DNA from: Theobroma cacao
Taxonomy: Eukaryota; Streptophyta; Magnoliopsida; Malvales; Malvaceae
Direction of reading: 5' to 3'
Length of the DNA stretch: 64,000 nucleotides
Assembly: GCF_000208745.1 (NCBI RefSeq)
Contig: NC_030852.1
Span: forward strand, 34,858,167 to 34,922,166
The position numbers and the translations under genes were made by a program. Positions 1 through 10,939 of this stretch are shown here, one piece after another (the stretch's first letter is position 1; every line of letters begins with the position of its first letter). The notes below the pieces were generated by a model. The model was not told the origin of the DNA, searched no databases, and saw nothing but the letters and a program-made list of their open reading frames with translations.

Positions 1-317
1 AATAGACTTGGTGATCACAAGTTGCTGCTTTCTGAAGGAAGCTTTTTAGCTTCGAGTCATTGGGACTTTAAATGGAACAAGAGGATAAACACACTTTTAA
101 TGGCTAAACCTGCTGGCATAATGAGTTAACTTCAAACAACTAGAAACCTAAAAGAATTGGTTGCTTCTATTATTGTAAGATATCTATCCTTTGAGTAAAA
201 GACTGTAATAATTTCCGCCATTCTTTTTGAGCAGAATTCTTTGCATTTATTATCAATATATAGACACACCAATGTAGCTTCATTCCTGTATCTGAAAACT
301 TTTAATATTTACGGCAG

Positions 318-1319
318 GTTTCTCCAAAAATGCCCCCCCTCGGGACTATTCCTTGGAATCTTCAAGTTCAGCAAGGGTGTTTAGTGCCTTCACTTCTATT
401 TCCATAATAGCTGCAATTTTTGGGAATGGGATACTTCCTGAAATACAAGTAATTTCAACTCTTACATGAATCTTTATATTTGCTTTGAACCTTCTGAGCT
501 GGAAGATTCTGAGATTTTCTACTGAAATGCTTTGAACCTTCTTCGTTTTTCCTCTGAAGGTTCTCATTGTTACAGGCAACTCTGGCTCCGCCTGCTACAG
601 GAAAGATGGTAAAAGGACTGCTGATGTGTTACACTGTAGCCTTCTTTACTTTCTATTCTGCTGCAGTCTCTGGATACTGGGTGTTCGGCAACAAATCTAA
701 TTCAAACATTCTTAAGAGTCTGATGCCAGATGAAGGACCTTCCTTGGCTCCAACCATGCTTCTTGGCCTTGCAGTTTTATTTGTTCTCCTGCAACTCTTA
801 GCCATTGGCTTGGTAAGCTATCCATATGGTCGCTTTCAGTCAAATCATGGAGAAACTGTACAGTGTTGATTCTTTCCTTTTCCTTGTTTAGTTGCATTGG
901 GATAATATTCTTTCTCCAACACAAAACAGGTTTATTCTCAAGTTGCTTATGAGATCATGGAAAAGCAATCAGCTGATGTGAAACTAGGGATGTTTTCCAA
1001 AAGGAACCTTATCCCTAGGCTAATTCTTCGGTCACTCTATGTGATATTCTGTGGGTTTATGGCAGCAATGCTTCCTTTCTTCGGTGATATAAGCGGTGTT
1101 GTAGGCGCTATCGGCTTCATCCCGCTAGATTTCATCCTCCCTATGCTTCTCTACAACATGACCCATAAGCCTTCAAGATTGTCTTTCACCTACTGGATCA
1201 ATCTGTTCATCATCATTGCCTTCACAGGTGTAGGAATCATGGGCGCGTTTTCTTCCATCAGGAAATTGGTTCTTGATGCCAACAAGTTCAAGCTCTTTAG
1301 CAGTGACGTGGTTGACTAA
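318..1319 (+). CDS. probable GABA transporter 2, 3' part (cut by window edge)
   Basis: Membrane carrier of the AAAP (amino acid/auxin permease) family, of the kind annotated as probable GABA transporter 2 in Arabidopsis; it would move GABA or amino acids with protons. Three exons are visible: 318-448, 576-812 and 930-1319, all with GT..AG borders. Their lengths (131, 237 and 390 nt) equal those of the last three exons of the complete copy at 3037-7652. Readable motifs include [33 protein letters not shown] and the C-terminal [12 protein letters not shown]. About 252 residues are present, covering roughly the C-terminal half with several hydrophobic membrane segments. No stop or frameshift is seen, so the gene looks functional; its first four exons must lie to the left of the window. 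The assignment rests on recalled family sequence; substrate specificity is inferred. Confidence 0.9.
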
Positions 1320-3036
1320 TGACTAAGCATTAACCGTATACATAAGGCTCAGAAATTTCACTCTAGGTCATAGTTATCATAACGTACTATACGTGTTGTC
1401 TACCGTGCAATATATTATGATATACTCTAAAAACGGTAAAAATTCATATATTGTATTGTTCTGATATTATATTATATTGAAAGTACCTGATATGTATCAA
1501 TATATTTTTTATTAAATTAATTTTATTTGATTGCTAAAAATTCATTTATTTATATCATATAATTCTTAATTTTAGTAATGAATATAATATTTTTTTTATT
1601 TTACTTTCATTCATATTTTTTACAATGAATTTTAAAATTTTTACTATATTTTAATATCGGATACTCGATATTCGTTATTAGGAGCTTGTTTGGCTTTATC
1701 TTTTTTAATTTAAAAGTTATGAAATTCTTATGAAAAATAATAATTTTAAAATTAAATTAAAGTAAGTTGATAAATTTACTTTTATAAGTTCTTTTTTTTT
1801 AAAATAAGTTGTTTGGTAAGACAATTTATAAGTTTTAATTTTAATTAAAATTATCATAATAGGTATATTTTGAGAAGGTTTTTTTAGGGTATAATATTGA
1901 GATTATTTTTAATAGATAAGGATATTTTTGAAACAAAAAAAAATTAAAAAGAAGAAAAGAAAAAGCTTCTCCTTTTAGAGTTTTTTTTTTTCAGATTTTG
2001 TTCTGGCCTTTTTAAAAACATCTCAAAATTCTTACTTTTAAGAAATAAATAAATTATAAAAAAAGAGCCAAACAGATACTAAAAAATATAAATAAAAATA
2101 TCAAGTCAAATAAGCATTAAAAAATAAAATTTAGATATGATATAATTTGGATTCACTATCAGAGACCATTAGTGATCCAATTACACATTAGTGAAAGACA
2201 GCCAAGCAAGCACAAGCAATTGTTTTCTATCTTGTAGGACCCAGTAAATTGGAAGTTTCCCAGTCACCTCCTTGGAATTATCTGTGGTCAAATATTAACC
2301 TCAGCCATACAAGTAAGCAATCAACTAGTTGTCTCAATAAATGATAGAATTCGGTTCCATTTGATTTTGAATACTTCCACTAATCCTAGTCTCTCCAAGT
2401 CTACCATACCGCAAATTTTCGTCCAAGCAAGCAAAACAGGTGAAGAAAACTTTTCCGCTTTACCCAGGCTCAATCGCAAACAGCAGTAGTGAAAAGGACG
2501 CTGATCAGCTGAAGAAATGCATGCGCTGCTCTATCTACTCCAATTGCTTTCTGATGGACTTTTGACAGGAACAAAGAACATTCTCTTGACAGGTTCTTCA
2601 CCTTATCTTGTTCAGTTCTGCATTAAGGTTGCTTTAGCATTTCTCCTTCTCTGTCATATCTACAAGTATTTCTTTTTCTAGATATGATGCAAGGCTGCTT
2701 TCGGCATTTCTTGGATTGCCTTTAGTTCCCCATTCCACCATTGCTTCAAAGTACCGAACCACCCTTTGCCACCCATATTCCTGTCAAATGCTTGCACAGG
2801 TTAATCGCGTAATTACCCTTCAAATTGAAACAAGTAAAGGAAAGCCTTAGCCCTCCTTTTTTTTTATCTCCCTACCAAAACCGATGGATTACGTTCTTGC
2901 TAAGGTCATAGCAGTAAACTAGTACATAATATCCCCATTCATGTCCTAGGGCGGCTAAGGTATGTAGGTTTAGTTTCAGTTTCGACGCCTCCAAGAACTC
3001 AGTTTTCTCCAGCTCCAAAGTCCAGACCACCCAAAT
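1320..3036. other. intergenic region between the two GABA transporter copies
   Basis: Very AT-rich DNA with no convincing open frame. It holds a possible MITE (about 1682-2082). A less AT-rich stretch from about 2400, pyrimidine-rich at 2850-2875, is the likely promoter and leader of the second transporter gene. Confidence 0.6.
1682..2082. mobile_element. possible MITE (inverted ends with TGTTTGGCT core)
   Basis: The left end reads TTAGGAGCTTGTTTGGCTTT, and the reverse complement of the right end reads TTAGTATCTGTTTGGCTCT. The two share TTAG and a TGTTTGGCT core. The interior is AT-rich and non-coding. A clean target-site duplication could not be settled by eye, so the superfamily is not assigned. 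Confidence 0.35.
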
Positions 3037-6000
3037 ATGGCTCAATCTCCGCAATCGGACCCGTTCCAGGAGTCCCGCCTAGACTCTGACGCCGGAGCAG
3101 TCTTTGTTCTTGAATCAAAAGGTGAGCAAAAAAAAAAAAGACATTGATTATGTCATCAATACTAAGCGAATTTTTTAAGCTCACTATTATGCTTTCCTCT
3201 CTGTTTTGATATAGGGAAGTGGTGGCATGCGGGGTTTCATCTGACGACGGCTATCGTGGGGCCTACAATCCTGACGCTGCCTTATGCGTTTAGGGGATTG
3301 GGGTGGATCCTAGGCATCTTCTGTTTAACGGTGATGGGATGCGTCACCTTCTACTCTTACTATCTCATGTCCAAGGTGCTCGAACACTGCGAAAAAGCTG
3401 GTCGCCGCCACATACGCTTCCGCGAGCTCGCCGCCGATGTTTTAGGTAAACAACATCATCACAATCATTCACATCCCTGTCTTCTTGTTATGGCCGCAAT
3501 TGTTCACTTTTCTCTTCACACTTCCAGTTTGTAAAGAAGAGTTCTTTTCGGAACGCGTAAGAGATTGAATCGTTAACCCATTTGAGGTGTTTTCGGGTTT
3601 TGGAACTTGCAAAGCGGGTTGACTTAGGGTTGGCATAATAACGTTACACGTGGCGTTAGTGAATTATTAATTAACAAATGCACGTTGTCTTTGATTTAAC
3701 GTGAGGAAAACGACTTCACCTTATAAAATATATAGGGTTACGGTTGACGCGTGTATAGTCGTTATAAATTATTACTTAATAATGACGGAGTATAATTTCA
3801 TAAATTTGTAAAACTAAAAAGTTTTAAAATTTTAAATTTATGAATATTTATTTTTTAAATGTGTTTATTAATAAAATGATAACATTTAACTTAAAGATAA
3901 CATATAGAGTTTATACGTTAACGTTGTATCAAATATATAAACGAATAAAAAATTCATTCTCGTAATTAATAATACAAATTTCAATTATTCACATAAGTAA
4001 ATGTTACAACATTCAAGGATGGTTGTAGTGAAGAAATAGGGAAGTTGATGAATATGTAGGAAATTATGTAAACGTATGTAATCGTAACTCATGTTAAATA
4101 AATCATAAATAATTGGTATGAAATGAATGGCATTGATGATTATCCCATGCTATGTATAATAAAAGCAATTAAAATGGAAAAAACGAATCAACTTTGTTTA
4201 AGAAAGAACAAGAGCTGCTTTCCATTTAAAATGTGAAACGTTTGTCTAATTTGGGAAACTTTTGAATTTGAGTGCATGGTTATGCTTAGCATGATAAATA
4301 ATGGTACTCCAAAGTCAACAACAGAATGAGTTTCGGCATGATTAGTGATAGGGGGCAATCATTTTTGGCGTGGAAATAGCACCCTTTTCAAAAATGGTGG
4401 AAAACCCATTTGTGCAAAGCCAAAGCATGATGACGATGTCCTTCGAATTTGTTGAAAGAATACTGGCATTCACAAAAATCAACCATGTTGGGGTCTATAC
4501 TCTAAAGCTTTTGAGCCTCTTGTTTTTGTCTTGCAGGGTCAGGATGGATGTTTTACTTCGTGATTTTTATTCAGACAGCTATCAACACTGGGGTTGGAAT
4601 AGGAGCAATTTTGCTTGCAGGGCAATGCCTCCAGGTATGATCCGCAAATCTAAATGCGTTAGTTCTGAATTTGTGGAATGTAGGTATTTATTGCAATTGC
4701 TTCCGAGGCAATCTAAGGCTAGTCATGGACAACGACAAATTTGGTCTGTTCAAAAACTAGTACTAGTACACAAGTTCTTTCTGCGATGTAAACAGGCTTT
4801 GCATTTTCTTCAAGCTTGATGGCTATGATAGGGACCCATCCGTCTGTATTTTCAATCACAATGATAGAGATACCATTAATTTCTTGTTCAAATCAGTCCT
4901 TCTGTCATTTATTTCCCGTCTTCTAGTAAGGTCGGTAGCTCGTTCTGCTTTGTAGTAGGTGACTTTTTGCTAAGTATAGGCCACAAAATAAGTCTTCATC
5001 AATAAGCATAATTACCTGCATTATAGATTTCCTTAAATGATGTGAAGCAAGAAGGAAAAAGAAAAAAGATTTCCTTTTAACGAGGAAGGATGCAGTTAAA
5101 GTGGTAAATTTGTAGTTGTTGTGGCCTTTGTTTGTCTGGACAACTCTCTTTGTACAGTTATAGCAGGTTTTTCTGCATAACTTTTCTGGTTAATGAAAAT
5201 ATCGTACATCCAAAAAAGACTAAGAAAAGGACCGACCTACCTTACACCATGATAGATGTGACCCTAATTTATTAAGTGGTCCGATTTATAGTTAATTAAA
5301 TTAGAGATAAATCTTTCCTTAAAAATTAACTTAGAGATAAATCTAATCATTACTGCTTAGTTAGGGAGACTCAGGAGAAAACTTTGGAATAAAAAAGTGA
5401 TACCGTTAAGGGTCACTGGTTGTTTGGGATGTCCTTACGTAAAGTCGGTCTACTTAAGGATAGTTCTTGTTGATATTTTCCTGCAGGGGCATCATAATGT
5501 TTTAGATAGAAGAAGTTGAATCTGGATACCAATGTGTTATACTCAACACTGATTATTTCTCTTTATCTTTTGTCATTTCTGTTGGAAGATCATGTATTCA
5601 AACCTTTCTCCCAGTGGATCCTTGAAGCTGTATGAGTTTATAGCAATGGTGACTGTGGTGATGATAATTCTCTCTCAGCTCCCAACCTTCCATTCCCTCA
5701 GGCACCTCAATTTTGCTTCTCTGCTTCTCAGCTTGGGCTACACATTCCTTGTGGTTGGTGCTTGTATCCATGCAGGTATAGAAATCATTGAGCTGCCTTT
5801 CAATTTTTCCATAATCTGTTACTGTAAATTCAGGAGAAGATTGAATAAAAGTAAGGCAGTGTACTCATAATAGTCATGACCACCTCGAAGCAAGAATTGA
5901 TCACTCTAGAAAATCAGATGGAATTATAAACAGTTATATCACTAGATCATGACTATTCCTCCCGGGACTATCATTGAATACTTGGCCCAGACTGCAGACA

Positions 6001-7652
6001 AGGTTGTGACTTGAAATGCCACAATGACATGTCAATGATTCAATGCTAGACCCAGAGTGGCCTTGTTTGTTGAATAGACTTTAATACTGAACCCCAGCTA
6101 TGGAGCAGGAAGGATACAACTTGCTACTTTGCTAAGGAAAGCATTTGAATTTTGACTTACTGGGCTTATTAGTAACAGAGGATACACATAACAAATTTTA
6201 ATCGCTAGCCGGGTGAGACAAGCATGTTTTTGATGCTGCAACTTTCCCATAAATAAATTTTAGTTGCTGCTTAGATCTTTTAATTAATCTCCTTGAAGAT
6301 TATAGTTGAATTTCGGTGTTTTTTAAAGCTTAACATGATTTTCTGTGTGGAATTGTGTAGTTTCTTCCATCTCTTGACAATGTACAGATATTTCTGTGGC
6401 ACCATTTTCGGATTTAAACAACTTTTATTTGTCCCGCAGGTCTCTCTAAAAATGCCCCTCATAGGGATTATTTATTGGAACCTTCAAATTCATCAAGAGT
6501 GTTTAGCGCCTTCACTTCTATCTCCATATTAGCTGCCATTTTTGGCAATGGGATTCTTCCTGAAATACAAGTAAATTTCAACTCTTACATGGATCTCCAT
6601 GTTTGATAGGAAGTATGCTTTTATGTATGATTCTGAGCTATCTTTCATAAGATGCTTGCTGGATATTCATTGCTTATGATAGTTGGGATAAACTAGATTA
6701 CAGATTAACTTGACACTTACTGATTAGCTGTGCTAAAGCAGCTGAAGTCCTGAAGTGTTGAAATATAATTTGTTTGATTTCTAATTTTTATCACAGAAAA
6801 TTTGAACTATCATTGCTTCTTGGTTTTTATTTCAACATTGTCTTTGATACAGGCAACTCTGGCTCCACCTGCTACTGGGAAGATGGTAAAAGGACTCCTG
6901 ATGTGCTACAGTGTAATATTTGTTACTTTCTACGCAGCTGCGGTTTCTGGATACTGGGCTTTTGGAAACAAATCTAATTCAAACATATTGAAGAGTCTAA
7001 TGCCAGATGATGGACCATCCTGGGCCCCAACAGTAGTTCTTGGCCTTGCTGTTGTATTTATTCTCCTACAGCTATTTGCCATTGGCCTGGTATGCTCTTG
7101 TTCTCAAACAATAGAGAGTGGAGAACTTGAATTCTGTTCTCCATTACCATCTTCAAAATCAGGAAAATATTTTTGCAATGAAGAATTATTGTTGATTCTT
7201 TTTTTAATTGCAAAACCTTATTTCAGGTTTCTTTGAGGTAATGTTAATCCAATATAACACAGGTTTATTCTCAAGTTGCATATGAGATCATGGAAAAGCA
7301 ATCAGCTGACATAAAACGAGGGGTGTTTTCCAAAAGGAACCTTATTCCCAGGCTAATTCTCCGGACTCTGTACGTGATATTCTGTGGGTTTATGGCAGCA
7401 ATGCTTCCTTTCTTTGGTGACATCAATGGTGTGGTAGGCGCTATCGGCTTTATCCCCCTAGATTTCGTTCTCCCTATGCTTCTCTACAACATGACCTACA
7501 AGCCCCCAAGATCATCCCTCACCTACTGGATCAATCTGTTCATCATAGTTGCCTTCACTGGTACTGGAATCATGGGATCGTTCTCTTCTGTCAGGAAGTT
7601 GGTTCTTGATGCCAACAAGTTCAAGCTCTTTAGCAGTGATGTGGTCGATTAA
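3037..7652 (+). CDS. probable GABA transporter 2 (AAAP family), complete
   Basis: Complete seven-exon gene: 3037-3121, 3215-3445, 4537-4634, 5589-5775, 6440-6570, 6853-7089 and 7263-7652. The exons sum to 1,359 nt and encode 452 residues; all introns are GT..AG and the phases agree. The start at 3037 gives [10 protein letters not shown], followed by the family block [20 protein letters not shown] (residues about 29-48), then [44 protein letters not shown], and [12 protein letters not shown] at the C-terminus. Length and order match Arabidopsis probable GABA transporter 2 from memory. Members are multi-pass membrane proteins, with about 10-11 hydrophobic segments expected. It is a tandem paralogue of the gene at 318-1319, and the last three exons are nearly identical. 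No defect is seen. Whether GABA is the true substrate cannot be read from sequence. Confidence 0.93.
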
Positions 7653-7752
7653 GCATATGCATAAACTACTAAACAGGTCTGCCCTGAAAATCTGGAGGGA
7701 ATGGGTGATGAAGCCCTTTTGGTCCGTACAATAATTGTCAATAAGCATTTGA

Positions 7753-7873
7753 GTTGACACGGTTTGTAGTTGTGGCCTAGTGGTTGTTATCTCTCGTTAA
7801 AATTTAAGGTCTAACGTTTGAATCCCCTCTCCCTCGACTTCCTCATACGTACCCCAAAATAAAAAAAAAAACA
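7753..7873 (+). mobile_element. tRNA-derived SINE
   Basis: A short element with an internal RNA polymerase III promoter pattern. A box A-like TGGCCTAGTGGT lies at about 7773-7784, and a box B-like GTTTGAATCCC at 7816-7826, about 35 nt further on. The element ends in an A-rich tail (CCCCAAAATAAAAAAAAAAA) near 7853-7872. Spacing and tail fit plant tRNA-related SINEs. The 5' end and target-site duplication are uncertain. Confidence 0.65.
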
Positions 7874-10314
7874 TTGTTTTCCCACTGATTTGTGCAGATA
7901 AGGCTGAGATTATGCACAGGCATTTGCCTTAATTGCTGTGAATGTACATGGACCCATTTTATTGTAATTTTTGTTGGGCTAGAGTAAATAGAGGAAAGGA
8001 AAATAGTACAATAAAATTGTTACGTTTCAAGCTTATGTTCCTGTTCTGAATCAGATCAGAATTGGAGATGGCACACTGCAGGAGCAAATAGTAATTGAAT
8101 TTGTTGTTCAACCGTGTAAGAATGGTAATCTTGGATTACCATCTTTAATTTCTTCTAACATTCCTCTCTTTTCTTAAATACAATTACAATGCAAGTTCTC
8201 TCTCGCCTGCTCATCCATTTTTATCTTCCAACTTTCCTCTCTCACCAAACGCCAACCACACACCATTATTAGGTTCGTGGTCAAATTCCAAAGCTCACAA
8301 ATCATGGATCACGATTTTCCTAATTCCCATAATCATGGGATTCGCTGTACAAGTTTTAATAGTAGTGACTATAAAAAATGCCGACGTTTTGTTCACATCA
8401 TAAGCTCTGCTGTGCTTGTCAATCATACAAGATAGTATTCTTTTATTATAAAAATCTTTTATTGTCAGTTTCTATATTGTCCTCATCTCTGCAACGTTGT
8501 GGCCCTCGTGGGAGCCCATTTCTCTTCGCTTTCTTAACTATATGCTTTATTAAAATCTTTTAACATTATCACTTTCATTTCCCCTTGAGCTTATGCTTGC
8601 CGTGGGTCAAGTACGCAATATACTATATAAGAAAAACAAAACTAAAACATGTAGAAAACAGAAGGCATTATTGGAAAAGACAGTGTTTAAAATGAAATGC
8701 TTCCATCAGGTTCGTAATTACACTCTTCTACCAAAGTGAAACCTTCTTCATTGAAGGGACACTTGTTTCTGCATCTGCAACATCATCTTTGGGGTATTTT
8801 GGATGATGATGGGCTGATGACAGCAACCACCAATTTTACTTGATGTGGAAATGTTTTTCCTTCTGTAAATGTAATGATTTTAATAAATTCTCTAAAAAAA
8901 TTTGCAAATTTTGTGCCATTAAAGTACTAATAAATGCATGATTGATGTCTCAAAAGGACAGATTACTGTAACGTTGCATAGATTGTAGCCATGTGTTCTT
9001 TTTCTTTTTAACTGCACACCTGGCAAAGAAAAAGTGGAAAAAGTCAAAAACCAAGGTAGGATTCTAGAAGCCTGGAACCTGTGATGAATCCTGATTTCTT
9101 CGCAAATATAGGAAGCTTTTGTTTTGAAGCTGTGTTCTTTTATTCTTAACAACTTATCCGAGATGCTCTTGCCAGCTTTAAACAAAAGAAATATAATTTT
9201 ATAATTATAATTAAGCTAAACAAAAACCTAAATGCTTTGATTAGTGGGGAGAGGATCACAGCTGATGGGATGTCTATATAAAATTAATAGATGTCAGCAG
9301 TTTATATTATTCACACCAATCGCTTGCACTGACCCAATATTTCAATGGTGTCATTGACAAAAAAAAAAAAAAGAAAGAAAATTGAACATAGATAACAACG
9401 GTTAAAATCCGTGTACGTAGGGTCAAAGGAGACTAAGGATGGAGGGAGAAGTGTCATTAACAATCAAGTTCCACATTTTTTTAGTGCCTTGGATTGGATG
9501 TGAAACCATATCCTTTTCGGAGGATTGAAAAATACTGAAAATTTAAGAAAAATTTCAATATGTGTTATTTTGGGTACTTTAAGTTAAATTTAAAGATTCT
9601 TATAAAGGAATTATTAAATATTAATACATAAATTAAATTTGATGGACTGCAAAAGATTGGAAAAAAACCATATAATTAAAAAGAACAATATTAAGCAACC
9701 CCCAGCATAGGAAGAGGATCATAATCAAATTGTTTAGTTTAAAAATTAATTTGAAATATTGAAAAAAAAATAAAAGTCTTAAAAATAAGACGAAAAAAAT
9801 ATTATTTTGTACAAAACGACAAAACCCATCAAAAGACACAATTGATGGGAGATAATGTCAGCTTCCTGTGAAATTTAACAGCACGTTGTTATGTCATACA
9901 TATAACTGCTTTTGGTCATATCATTGGAATGAGAAGCTGAAAAAAATGTGATTATGAGAAAAGGAATGTGTGATTAAGGAGTGTTCAAAGTTTCAAAGAT
10001 GCTAAATTAATCTGAAAATTACGGTAAGTTTTAATTAATTTACTGTGCAACGAGATTAGATAGAAATTAAATAAGTTTGGAAAAATCTCTCTCCAGGGCT
10101 CCAACCATCCTTCAATAAATGCAGTCTTCAGCATACGGAAAGTTCTCTCCCATATTTAATGGCCCATATGAAAGGACCGTGAACGCAGTAACGCACTCTG
10201 GTTTTTTGGGTCATAACTAACGCGTTTGATTGCACCAACCAGTAGAAAATCAAGCAAAGAAGGTGTTCATTTTTTTAAAATTTTTTGCTCTCTTTTTCTC
10301 TCAAATCTGTGCAC

Positions 10315-10322
10315 TTATATAG
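10315..10322 (+). promoter_or_regulatory. TATA box of the WDCGS-motif protein gene
   Basis: TTATATAG lies 60 nt before the chosen ATG at 10382 and follows a pyrimidine-rich stretch. This position supports the later ATG over the upstream in-frame ATG at 10226, which would lie before the transcription start. Confidence 0.5.
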
Positions 10323-10381
10323 AAACCTTTCTTTTTCTCTCTTACTTTTTTGGTTTTTGCCTGGCATATCTACCAAAAAAT

Positions 10382-10939
10382 ATGGAGAAATCCCAAGCAC
10401 AAAAGCAGAAGCAAACCCAAGACGCCAAAAAGGAAGAGGAAAAACCTCAAGAAGAGAAGCAAAGACAAACCCAGAAAGCCAAACAGAAAACACAGAAGAC
10501 CCAAGAAGGCAAGCATCTTGTATGGGACTGTGGTAGCACTCTGTATGACTCGTTTGAGCTCAACTCTTTCAAGCGTCAACTGGACTCAGCAATCCATTCG
10601 AGAACCATGTCCATGCCTCATTTAGTCGATACCCGAGCTCCTCCTCCTCCGGTAGTTTCCAAGAAGCAGCCTTCAAAGTTCTCTCGCTCGATTCAGAAAC
10701 TCTTCAAATCCATGTTCAAGTTCAAACAGAGTTCAAGTTCTTCCGTCTTCTGGCTGAAACAAAGATCGCACGAGGAGTACTACGTGGTTTACGACAAGAC
10801 GGGTGCACTGACAACGATCCCCGAGGTTCCGGAGATTGATTTTGGAGGGCTTTCGCCAGAGATTAACTCGTTGGTTGTTAAGAGAACTGCATCCGAAAGG
10901 TTCACTGCAGCCTCCACTGTCGGTATTTCATGTGCTTAA
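10382..10939 (+). CDS. plant-specific basic protein with WDCGSTLYDSFEL motif, function unknown
   Basis: A single-exon gene of 185 residues. The first 45 or so are extremely rich in K, Q, E and T with repeated QKxKQTQ-like words, likely a charged disordered or helical tail. This is followed by the motif WDCGSTLYDSFELNSFKRQL, a Pro run (APPPPVV), a basic Ser/Phe/Lys segment (SIQKLFKSMFKFKQSSSSS) and a C-terminal conserved-looking stretch with TTIPEVPEIDFGG. No signal peptide or membrane segment is visible. The WDCGSxLYDSxEL word resembles a family of small uncharacterised angiosperm proteins that I recognise but cannot name securely. The frame is open upstream to 10226; I chose 10382 because a TATA box lies between the two ATGs. 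Function is unknown. Confidence 0.78.
   Translation: MEKSQAQKQKQTQDAKKEEEKPQEEKQRQTQKAKQKTQKTQEGKHLVWDCGSTLYDSFELNSFKRQLDSAIHSRTMSMPHLVDTRAPPPPVVSKKQPSKFSRSIQKLFKSMFKFKQSSSSSVFWLKQRSHEEYYVVYDKTGALTTIPEVPEIDFGGLSPEINSLVVKRTASERFTAASTVGISCA

Larger units (their letters stand above)
7653..10381. other. intergenic region, no gene seen
   Basis: It holds the transporter 3' UTR, a tRNA-like SINE (about 7753-7873) and then roughly 2.4 kb of AT-rich DNA with only short, unconvincing frames. The promoter and leader of the next gene occupy the last few hundred bases. Confidence 0.6.

Noticed and set aside
4370..4819. 149-residue plus-strand frame
   Set aside because: It overlaps transporter exon 3 (4537-4634) in a different frame and the adjoining introns; the true frame reads conserved transporter sequence.
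10226..10381. N-terminal extension of the WDCGS-motif protein
   Set aside because: In-frame ATG at 10226 gives a hydrophobic leader, but a TATA box at 10315 and a pyrimidine-rich leader lie between it and the ATG at 10382.
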